Source of the DNA: Leptospiraceae bacterium
GTDB taxonomy: Bacteria > Spirochaetota > Leptospiria > Turneriellales > Turneriellaceae
Direction of reading: 5' to 3'
Assembly (NCBI GenBank): GCA_016788945.1
Contig: JAEUSA010000209.1
Coordinates: forward strand, 1-11,741
DNA length: 11,741 bases
In this document: piece by piece, positions 6,131 through 11,741 of the stretch
Position numbering within the stretch: the stretch's first letter is position 1
Layout: every line of letters starts with the position of its first letter
Position numbers and translations under genes: made by a program
The notes under the pieces: generated by a model
The model's database searches: none
Told to the model about the DNA's origin: nothing
The model's input: only the letters and a program-made list of their open reading frames with translations

Positions 6131-6964
6131 ATGGCACGCAAAACAAAAGGCAATGCACAGGTGAAAGGTAACTCCCTTTCAGTAGCAGATACGCTGTTTG
6201 CAGCGGCTACACATCGTTACACCGATGCAGCGGCCGATTTTCTGCCCGCCGGCAATGCGCAGCGCATAGCCGGCATACGCCGATTTCAGCAGCAAAACAC
6301 TGCGGCATTAGCAAAGCTGACGCCGGCCACATGCGTGCCCGAGCAAAAGCGTGATAATCTGATCAGGGGTGCATTCCGCAAAATCACCGATTCGCGCCAT
6401 ATGAAAATACTCAGCCGGGCTGCGCTGCTGTTAGTGGCGGTTGGCACCGGCCTCACCCTCATCGGCTTTCTCGGTGACGACTCCATACGCATTGAAGACG
6501 AATGGGGTAAAAGCGCACTCAACAGCGAATTCGGCGGCAACGAAAGCGCAGTATCTTTGCGGCTGATGCGCAAAAAGAAAAAAATCGGTGAAATCACCGT
6601 TGGGCAAGGTTCAAAACTGCGCGTTGTCAAAGCCACCAATGGCGATGCCTTCAGATCAGAAGTGGCATTTGAAGGCAATGAGGCGGATTTCAAACTCAAA
6701 TACAAGGGCAAAACGTCCTTCATAGTCAACAATGGACCGTTCAAAGCAAAAGTCCGTATTGCGCAGAACCCCGATAATGACGTCCATCTGCGCTTCAAAG
6801 AGCTTGGTTCACCTATGCCCGTCGGCGAACCGCAATTCGCGATTGAAGTTATTAAAGGCGATGTGCAGATTTCAGAAGTCGATGACGGCGACAATTTTGA
6901 GCAATATAAAGCAGGTGAAAAAGCGGTTTTCACCCTCTCTCCATCTGACAGCGAAAACCTGTAA
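6131..6964 (+). CDS. Single-pass membrane protein with FecR-like periplasmic region, putative anti-sigma factor
   Basis: A 277-residue protein. Residues 1-93 form a hydrophilic N-terminal region, probably cytoplasmic. One membrane helix lies at about 94-114 (rich in Leu, Ala, Val and Gly). The remainder, probably periplasmic, is a beta-rich domain. Its pattern is like the FecR domain: IGEITVGQGSKLRV (152-165), FIVNNGPFKAKV (197-208), FAIEVIKGDVQIS (236-248) and a closing YKAGEKAVF (259-267). FecR proteins relay outer signals to an ECF sigma factor, and the neighbour at 5383 is one, so a sigma/anti-sigma pair is a reasonable inference. The FecR match is weak and no TonB-dependent receptor is nearby. 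A basic cluster RKKKK (147-151) is unusual in this position. The start is supported by AAGG 6 nt before the ATG. Confidence 0.65.
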   Translation: MARKTKGNAQVKGNSLSVADTLFAAATHRYTDAAADFLPAGNAQRIAGIRRFQQQNTAALAKLTPATCVPEQKRDNLIRGAFRKITDSRHMKILSRAALLLVAVGTGLTLIGFLGDDSIRIEDEWGKSALNSEFGGNESAVSLRLMRKKKKIGEITVGQGSKLRVVKATNGDAFRSEVAFEGNEADFKLKYKGKTSFIVNNGPFKAKVRIAQNPDNDVHLRFKELGSPMPVGEPQFAIEVIKGDVQISEVDDGDNFEQYKAGEKAVFTLSPSDSENL

Positions 6965-6979
6965 CAAACGCGGTGGCCA

Positions 6980-7015
6980 TTTCGTGATGTTTTGCCCAAG
7001 TGCAAACCCACGAAA
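6980..7015. other. Two-part stem-loop downstream of the FecR-like gene
   Basis: Outer stem TTTCGTG (6980-6986) with CACGAAA (7009-7015) encloses an inner stem GTTTTGC (6989-6995) with GCAAAC (7002-7007), with one bulged T, around the loop CCAAGT. It lies in the 81-bp gap before the metallo-beta-lactamase gene. No T-run follows, so it is not a clear intrinsic terminator. It may protect the mRNA end or weaken read-through. Confidence 0.4.
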
Positions 7016-7045
7016 ACCAAGCGCATAGAATAGGGCTATCCACCT

Positions 7046-7993
7046 ATGAATGATATTATTACCATCGACTGCAATTACATCATGCCACAGGTTGCCGCTG
7101 CCTACCTCATCAAAGCGGGCGACAAAGCGTGTTTCATCGATAACAACACCAACAATGCAGTGCCTGCCCTACTTACTGCACTCAAAGATGCTGGCTACAA
7201 GCCAGAACAGGTTTCTCACATCATTATTACGCATGTACACCTCGATCATGCAGGCGCCACCGGATTACTGCTGTCGCATTGCCCCAATGCTCTTGTCATC
7301 GCCCATCCGCGGGCAGCACCGCACATCATTGATCCTTCACGCCTGATTGCCAGCGCTCGTTCTGTTTATGGCGACGAAGCATTCAACCGCATGTACGGTG
7401 ATTTGTTGCCGGTACCCGAAGCCCGTGTGGTTATTCCCGCTGACGGCGAGATAATCTCTATAGGCGATAAACAATTTGAATTCATCTATACGCGCGGCCA
7501 TGCAAACCATCACTTTGTCATTTTCGAGAAAACGACGAAGAGTATATTTACCGGTGATTCGTTCGGTATTGCCTATCCGATGTTGCAGCATGGCAGCATG
7601 CCATTCTACTTTCCGACAACGACGCCGACAGATTTTGACGCGGCAGAATCGCGCGCAAGCTACCGCCGAATACTCGAAACCGGCGCCACTCAGGTTTATC
7701 CGACGCATTTCGGCATCGTCAAAGATATCAGGGCTGCGCACGACATGCTGCAACAATACATGAACGAAACCGAAACCATTTTTCAGCAGGTTTCGCAGGC
7801 GAATCAAGACACAGCGTATGCCACAGCGCGCGCAGGTTTTGATACATTCTTCGCGCGCGAACTGCAGTCGCGGGGTATAAAGCTCAGCGACAAGGAACAA
7901 GAAGTCCTCACCATGGATATTGACCTCAATGCGCAGGGTATTGTTTTTGCCGCCGCGCGCGCGAAGAAAAAAGCACAGGGAAAAAATGCCTGA
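7046..7993 (+). CDS. Metallo-beta-lactamase-fold hydrolase
   Basis: A 315-residue cytosolic protein of the MBL superfamily. It has the dinuclear metal motif HVHLDH (63-68: H63, H65, D67, H68), then GHANHH (151-156, ligand H152), the bridging Asp in TGDS (D171) and a last His in PTHFG (H221). A helical C-terminal extension of about 85 residues follows. The layout resembles glyoxalase II-like and broader MBL-fold hydrolases, which cleave thioesters, lactones or phosphoesters. The substrate is not deducible, but coupling to HMG-CoA lyase and a crotonase hints at an acyl-thioester. Its stop overlaps the HMG-CoA lyase start by 8 bp. The ATG at 7046 has TAGGG 10 nt upstream, a slightly long spacing. 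Confidence 0.88.
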   Translation: MNDIITIDCNYIMPQVAAAYLIKAGDKACFIDNNTNNAVPALLTALKDAGYKPEQVSHIIITHVHLDHAGATGLLLSHCPNALVIAHPRAAPHIIDPSRLIASARSVYGDEAFNRMYGDLLPVPEARVVIPADGEIISIGDKQFEFIYTRGHANHHFVIFEKTTKSIFTGDSFGIAYPMLQHGSMPFYFPTTTPTDFDAAESRASYRRILETGATQVYPTHFGIVKDIRAAHDMLQQYMNETETIFQQVSQANQDTAYATARAGFDTFFARELQSRGIKLSDKEQEVLTMDIDLNAQGIVFAAARAKKKAQGKNA

Positions 7994-8816
7994 GTTGAAA
8001 ATCTGCGAAGTGGGGCCGCGCGACGGCCTGCAATCAGCCTCCCGTGTTTTATCTGTTTCCGAACGCGTCGATTTTGTGTCACGGCTGCTGTCGCACGGCC
8101 TCAATAAAATTGAAGTAGGTTCGTTGGTAAATCCTAAACTCGTGCCCACCATGGCCGACTCCGATGAAGTCTATCGCCAAGTGAGTGAGCGCCATCCAGA
8201 ACACCGAGCGGGTTTTTCTTTGCTGGTCCCTAATGAACGCGGACTCACGAAAGCGCTCGAAATCGGCTGTCACAATATTGCCTTGTTCAGCGCGACATCG
8301 GATACGTTCAACCGTCGCAATATCAACCGCAGCGTTGCAGAGTCTCTGCAAGATCTGAATCAACTCATTCATATTGCTTCTGAAAAAAGTATGACGATCC
8401 GTCTTTACATTTCTACAGTTTTTGACTGCGCCTATCAGGGCACTATGGATGCAGTGGCAGGATTAAAACTGTTTCTGCCGCTATTTGACCGCGTCGATGA
8501 GATCTCGCTCGGTGACACCACCGGGCGCGCGACACGAACGCAAATAGAAAACTTGCTGCAGTCGCAGATTCTATCTCCGTTTCGCGAAAAAATCTGGTGG
8601 CACTTTCATGATACATTCCAGTTAGCTGCAGAAAACACGCGCTATTGCATGCAACAGGGTTATACACAATTTGATTCCTCTGCCGGCGGAATCGGCGGTT
8701 GCCCCTTTTCCCCGGGGGCCAAGGGCAATATTGCCACGGAAAAAGTCATCGCGATTGCAGAAGAAATGGGATTTACGCATACAATCCGCCCCGGTTTCGT
8801 CTCTATCACACCATGA
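7986..8816 (+). CDS. Hydroxymethylglutaryl-CoA lyase
   Basis: This enzyme cleaves 3-hydroxy-3-methylglutaryl-CoA to acetyl-CoA and acetoacetate, the last step of leucine breakdown. The 276 residues form a TIM barrel of the DRE-type family. Active-site signatures are EVGPRDGLQ (8-16; R12, D13), SLGDTTG (174-180), HFHDT (206-210; metal ligands H206 and H208) and the HMG-CoA-lyase loop GGIGGCP with catalytic Cys239, followed by GAKGNIATE (N248). The catalytic-Cys loop separates it from homocitrate and isopropylmalate synthases. The frame is open upstream to 7920, but homology starts at the ATG at 7986, which has AGGG (7977-7980) at good spacing and overlaps the previous gene. Its stop overlaps the next start as ATGA (8813-8816). 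It may alternatively act on a related 3-hydroxy-3-methylacyl-CoA. Confidence 0.93.
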   Translation: MPELKICEVGPRDGLQSASRVLSVSERVDFVSRLLSHGLNKIEVGSLVNPKLVPTMADSDEVYRQVSERHPEHRAGFSLLVPNERGLTKALEIGCHNIALFSATSDTFNRRNINRSVAESLQDLNQLIHIASEKSMTIRLYISTVFDCAYQGTMDAVAGLKLFLPLFDRVDEISLGDTTGRATRTQIENLLQSQILSPFREKIWWHFHDTFQLAAENTRYCMQQGYTQFDSSAGGIGGCPFSPGAKGNIATEKVIAIAEEMGFTHTIRPGFVSITP

Positions 8817-9472
8817 AAAAAATACTGATCAGTGTTCTGTTTATACCTTTGCAGCTTTTGTCCGCAGAAGATTCTGCGCGCATCGAATCTTTAGAATTGT
8901 ACCGCCCGGGAAGAAACGAGCGCGTAAAGGTTTTGTTATCCTACGATAACCAGGGCCAACCAGTCACCATTTCACAGACCGATGCGGCGGGGGTAACCAC
9001 CAACCGCAAAGTCATTAGGTATGCAAATGGTTGCCTCAACGATGCCCGCGCCGAATTACCTGCCGATAACTCGTTTAGTCTGACCTTTTTCCGCGGTAAA
9101 GACTGCCGGCCGTTGACGGCGATCAGTTATGCAAAGGACGGCAAAGTAGATCAGGTACTTTTTTTCCTCTATGAGAATGACCGTCTGAAAACAATCGACC
9201 AGTATGACCAGACGGGAAAATTTACCGGCAAGATCGAGATCCTCGAATATTCTGCAGATAATCGCCCGGCCAAAGTACGCATGTCGCTCGAAAATGGAAC
9301 CGCGATGGGCATGGATTACATTTATAGCAGTGATAAAAATCTACAAAAGATCGAAACGCACATGATGATCGAGGGTGCCCGTAAAGTTGTCGGCATTATG
9401 GAATTCCGGTATTCAAAAACCCTCAAGGCTTCTTTCCGCTGGGAAATCGAACACCTGCTGTTGTTCGGCTGA
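8813..9472 (+). CDS. Exported protein of unknown function
   Basis: A 219-residue protein whose start codon overlaps the HMG-CoA lyase stop (ATGA). The N-terminus has a signal peptide: MKK, a hydrophobic core to about residue 16, and likely cleavage after LLSA (about 18). No lipobox Cys follows, so it is predicted to be periplasmic or outer-surface, not a lipoprotein. The mature part is rich in alternating beta-strand patterns with recurring tyrosine- and Asp/Asn-Gly-containing turns (ISYAKDGKVDQVLFF, YENDRLKTIDQYDQTGKFTG, LEYSADNRPAKVRMSLENG). This vaguely recalls YD/MORN-like strand repeats. I do not recognise the family. The frame is also open upstream to 8699, but the signal peptide and overlap favour 8813. 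An exported protein inside an otherwise cytosolic acyl-CoA operon is odd. Confidence 0.8.
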   Translation: MKKILISVLFIPLQLLSAEDSARIESLELYRPGRNERVKVLLSYDNQGQPVTISQTDAAGVTTNRKVIRYANGCLNDARAELPADNSFSLTFFRGKDCRPLTAISYAKDGKVDQVLFFLYENDRLKTIDQYDQTGKFTGKIEILEYSADNRPAKVRMSLENGTAMGMDYIYSSDKNLQKIETHMMIEGARKVVGIMEFRYSKTLKASFRWEIEHLLLFG

Positions 9473-10254
9473 TGTTCGACGGCAAACAAGTCTTCGCACG
9501 CCTGAGCAGTGAGGGCGTGTGCACAGTAACCCTTAATAATCCCGATCAACTCAATGCGCTGAACACCACGATGGCGGACGAGTGCGCTGAGTTAGCCCGA
9601 ATGATTGCATCTTCATCTGCCCGTGTTATTGTCTTTACCGGTGCAGGCCGGGCGTTCTCGGCCGGTGGAGATTTGAATTATCTGATCGAACTGACCCGCC
9701 TCAGTGCCGCCGAATCTCAGGCGAGTATGCTCCGATTCTATCAGTCCTATCTCTCTCTCTTTCGTCTGCCATTGCCCACAATAGCTCACATCAACGGTGC
9801 CTGCGTCGGCGCCGGGTTCTGCCTCGCGCTTGCCTGCGACATGCGCTTTGTCGTATCAGGCGCTAAAATCGGCATGAACTTTGTACGCATCGGCCTTAAC
9901 CCGGGAATGGCCGCAGAGTTCTGGGCTCAGGAATTCGCCTCACCGATTCTCAAAGAAATGCTCTACACCGGAAAAATCTTCAACGCTTCTGAGTCACGCT
10001 TCGCTTCATTATTCAATTTAGTCGCTTCCGCCGAAGAAATTGATTTTGCAGTGAAAGAGACCGCGGCGTCGATTGCCGCAAATTCACCGCAATCGATACG
10101 CATATCGGCAGAGATTATGCGCGCGGCGAATCAGAGTGCGGAAAATATCATGCTCGCCGAAGCGCGCGGTCAGGGAATTTGCATGAGCAGCGGCGAAATT
10201 GCGGCGGCTGTTGAAGCACAGCGTGCTAACCGCCCCTTTCGTTTCAAAATTTGA
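9472..10254 (+). CDS. Crotonase-family protein (enoyl-CoA hydratase/isomerase-like) lacking both hydratase glutamates
   Basis: A 260-residue protein with the crotonase fold. N-terminal LNNPDQLNALN (21-31), oxyanion-hole segment AFSAGGDL (61-68) and second oxyanion segment HINGACVGAGFCLALACDMRF (106-126) are clear. In rat enoyl-CoA hydratase E144 lies in GGGCELA and E164 in PEILLG. Here these positions fall on C117 and F137 by ungapped alignment done by eye. Standard hydration is therefore doubtful; isomerases such as PaaG also lack these glutamates. With HMG-CoA lyase upstream, a role in leucine or branched-chain acyl-CoA breakdown is possible but not shown. Its ATG overlaps the preceding stop by one base (TGATG). 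Its last 11 bp overlap the convergent phnP-like gene. Confidence 0.87.
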   Translation: MFDGKQVFARLSSEGVCTVTLNNPDQLNALNTTMADECAELARMIASSSARVIVFTGAGRAFSAGGDLNYLIELTRLSAAESQASMLRFYQSYLSLFRLPLPTIAHINGACVGAGFCLALACDMRFVVSGAKIGMNFVRIGLNPGMAAEFWAQEFASPILKEMLYTGKIFNASESRFASLFNLVASAEEIDFAVKETAASIAANSPQSIRISAEIMRAANQSAENIMLAEARGQGICMSSGEIAAAVEAQRANRPFRFKI

Positions 10255-11029
10255 ACTCCATGCCGTCGTAGGCGGGTTCGGCCCGGCCCTGCCAACGCTG
10301 CGTAAGCTCAGCGTGCGAATAATAATGCGAGAGATGGCCTATGACACCGCGAGCGGGTTTGAATTTATCAAACAGCGCCAGCGCCTCACCATGGTTAATA
10401 TGCGAGATATGTGGCTTCTCAATGGGTGAACCAAGAAACAGGACTTCGAGGTTATACAGATATTTCTCATCGTCACTATGGATTTCTTTAAAATCTGTCA
10501 GATACCCGAATTTGCCATCGACCACAAACCCCGTGCTCAATACCCCCGCCTTCGGAATATGTACCATACGAATCGGCTGAATCCGCATTCCCGCAAGGTT
10601 AAAGGCACTGTAGCCATCTTCTTCATTGCCCGGTAACATTTCCACTCTGAGCCGTGGTACGGTCGTGTAAGCGACATTCTCGCGTATGTAAGGATAACGG
10701 CTGAGAATAATTTCATGCGTCTGTATGTTCGCATAACACAGCAGCTGCTCTTTGTGATCGAAGGTAAATGGGCGCAAGTCGTCGAGGCCTGATAAGTGAT
10801 CATAATGAAAATGCGTGTAAAGGACGGCTGACAGATGATCAATGCCCATTCTCAGCATCTGGTAGCGCAGATCAGGCCCGGTATCGATCAAAACATGGTC
10901 GTCACCGATCAGCAGAATTGCCGCGCGTAACCTCTTATCAAAAGGTGAAGATGACGTACAGACGGAGCATTTACACCCGACAATCGGGACCCCTGTTGAG
11001 GTACCGCTGCCGAGCACGATTGCCTTCAT
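10244..11029 (-). CDS. PhnP-like MBL-fold phosphodiesterase/hydrolase
   Basis: A 261-residue MBL-fold protein starting at the ATG at 11029. The N-terminus has GSGTSTGVP (7-15) and a cysteine cluster GCKCSVC (18-24: C19, C21, C24), as in PhnP, where such cysteines bind a structural zinc. The active-site motif is THFHYDH (72-78: H73, H75, D77, H78) followed by LSGLDDLRPF. Later come LTDF and the HISHINHGEA and GHLSHYYSH segments, likely the remaining metal or catalytic histidines. PhnP cleaves cyclic ribose phosphates in phosphonate use, but no other phn gene is here, so the physiological substrate may differ. The gene has no visible Shine-Dalgarno. It converges on the crotonase gene with an 11-bp overlap and no separating terminator. 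Confidence 0.87.
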   Translation of the reverse strand: MKAIVLGSGTSTGVPIVGCKCSVCTSSSPFDKRLRAAILLIGDDHVLIDTGPDLRYQMLRMGIDHLSAVLYTHFHYDHLSGLDDLRPFTFDHKEQLLCYANIQTHEIILSRYPYIRENVAYTTVPRLRVEMLPGNEEDGYSAFNLAGMRIQPIRMVHIPKAGVLSTGFVVDGKFGYLTDFKEIHSDDEKYLYNLEVLFLGSPIEKPHISHINHGEALALFDKFKPARGVIGHLSHYYSHAELTQRWQGRAEPAYDGMEFKF

Positions 11030-11035
11030 GTATCA

Positions 11036-11064
11036 ATCACATCGATTCGCGGCGACCGCGTCCA
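11036..11064 (-). promoter_or_regulatory. Candidate promoter for the phnP-like gene
   Basis: On the minus strand, TGGACG (11064-11059), a 17-bp spacer and TGTGAT (11041-11036) each match four of six consensus bases. The -10 box ends 6 bp before the ATG, which fits a leaderless transcript. The spacer contains a small hairpin, CGCGG and CCGCG around 3 nt (11048-11060). The support is weak. Confidence 0.25.
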
Positions 11065-11135
11065 GGATGTAGCATTCAGTGAATGAGGTTTGCTCCCCCG
11101 GTTCATTATTCAAGGTTAAAAACAAAAATGAAAGC

Positions 11136-11741
11136 TTATGAATTGAGTAATTTATCAATCGCCTCTTTCATCGCCGGATAAGAGCGTTCTTGCTGATAAA
11201 GAACACCGTTAATATAAATCGTCGGAGTGCCTCTGACACCAATTTTCTGACCATACCGCATGTCTTCTTCAATAGAACTGCGTTCGCTGCCATTGACGTC
11301 AGCAAAGCATTGTTTATAAGACGGCATATTCAAACCGATTCCTTGTGCAATGTTTTCTAACTGACCTGGCGACATATCGAGCTCACGACCGCGGTAAGGT
11401 ATCGCAAACACCCGCGATTGGAATTCAAAATACTTGTTCTGGCGGCCCGCGCAGCTGGCGGCGATATGCGTCGGCATTGCCTGCGGATGAAAATCAAGCG
11501 GGAAATTGCGGAATACCCATTTGATTTTTCCCGAATATTCTGCCTTCAGGCGCTGTACATCGGGTTGCATCTGCCGGCAATAAGGGCATTCAAAATCGGA
11601 AAATTCTGTAATAACCACCTTTGCATCTGACTTGCCCCAGTACGGTTTGCCATCATTATTGATAGTCAATACCGGCGGTTGCGGTTCTTTAAGATTGAAC
11701 TTAAAATTATATGCCTTGAACAGTTCTGCAGTCAATGAGTC
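11136..11741 (-). CDS. DsbA-family thioredoxin-fold protein, 5' end outside the window
   Basis: The frame is open from the TAA at 11138-11136 to the window edge at 11741, so the N-terminus, possibly with a signal or membrane anchor, is missing. An in-frame TTG at 11735 is available but unsupported. Numbering from that TTG, the catalytic CPYC is at 50-53 in EFSDFECPYC, and the cis-proline loop GVRGTP is at 166-171. Between them is the helical insert of DsbA-like (Thioredoxin_4) proteins. Two more cysteines (about 95 and 143) may form a second disulfide. Such proteins catalyse or isomerise disulfides in the periplasm, or act as thiol-linked subunits. The PhnP-like gene follows 106 bp downstream on the same strand. 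The visible part ends cleanly at KLLNS. Confidence 0.88.
   Translation of the reverse strand, partial: DSLTAELFKAYNFKFNLKEPQPPVLTINNDGKPYWGKSDAKVVITEFSDFECPYCRQMQPDVQRLKAEYSGKIKWVFRNFPLDFHPQAMPTHIAASCAGRQNKYFEFQSRVFAIPYRGRELDMSPGQLENIAQGIGLNMPSYKQCFADVNGSERSSIEEDMRYGQKIGVRGTPTIYINGVLYQQERSYPAMKEAIDKLLNS

Noticed and set aside
6286..7026. 246-codon minus-strand frame opposite the FecR-like gene
   Set aside because: The plus-strand gene has a good Shine-Dalgarno, a membrane helix and a beta-domain pattern; the antisense frame is Ser/Pro-rich without domain features.
7337..8152. 271-codon minus-strand frame across the MBL and HMG-CoA lyase genes
   Set aside because: It is antisense to two genes with clear active-site motifs and shows Arg/Cys-rich shadow composition.
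11030..11135. Gap upstream of the phnP-like gene checked for a tRNA or small RNA
   Set aside because: No cloverleaf pairing or terminator was seen; only the short palindrome and weak promoter boxes listed above.

Overview
The window reads as a gene-dense stretch of a bacterial chromosome of moderate GC content, with double-membrane (Gram-negative-type) features: a DsbA-type thiol oxidoreductase, exported proteins with signal peptides, and a FecR-like membrane protein beside an ECF-type sigma factor. The gene mix (TlyA, succinyl-CoA ligase, HMG-CoA lyase, START-domain protein, MEST-like hydrolase) would suit a Leptospiraceae-like spirochaete such as Turneriella. That placement is inference; no rRNA is present to confirm it. 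I see no tRNA, rRNA, CRISPR array, transposase, phage gene or toxin-antitoxin pair.

Layout. Positions 1-369 hold the C-terminal end of a Ser/Thr- and Cys-rich, probably exported protein. At 418-2452 sucC is followed 7 bp later by a hydrolase closely resembling animal MEST/PEG1; sucD does not follow. A stem-loop (2468-2505) separates these from a convergent exported START-domain protein (minus strand, 2533-3195). That gene is divergent from ndk (3287-3715). After ndk come a farnesyl-diphosphate-synthase-like gene (3747-4592) and tlyA (4596-5336), spaced like an operon. A textbook intrinsic terminator, preceded by a hairpin over the start codon, lies inside the first 18 codons of the prenyl synthase gene.

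An ECF-like sigma factor (5383-5913) is followed by a 217-bp gap and then a single-pass FecR-like membrane protein (6131-6964), a plausible sigma/anti-sigma pair. The gap holds the most striking structure of the window: a roughly 96-bp nearly perfect inverted repeat (6024-6119). It encloses a 21-codon ORF with its own Shine-Dalgarno, and its outer arm reaches the Shine-Dalgarno of the FecR-like gene. It could be a cis-regulatory leader or a small palindromic element bounded by TA dinucleotides.

At 7046-10254 four genes overlap or touch and look translationally coupled: a metallo-beta-lactamase-fold hydrolase, HMG-CoA lyase, an exported protein of unknown function, and a crotonase-family protein lacking both hydratase glutamates. 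The set suggests acyl-CoA or leucine-type catabolism. It ends tail-to-tail, with an 11-bp overlap, against a PhnP-like metallohydrolase on the minus strand (10244-11029). Upstream of that lies a DsbA-like thioredoxin-fold protein cut by the window end (11136-11741).

Several genes (sucC, the START gene, ndk, the phnP-like gene) have no visible Shine-Dalgarno but carry a TTGAC-like box 33-35 bp before the start codon. This raises the possibility of leaderless transcripts.
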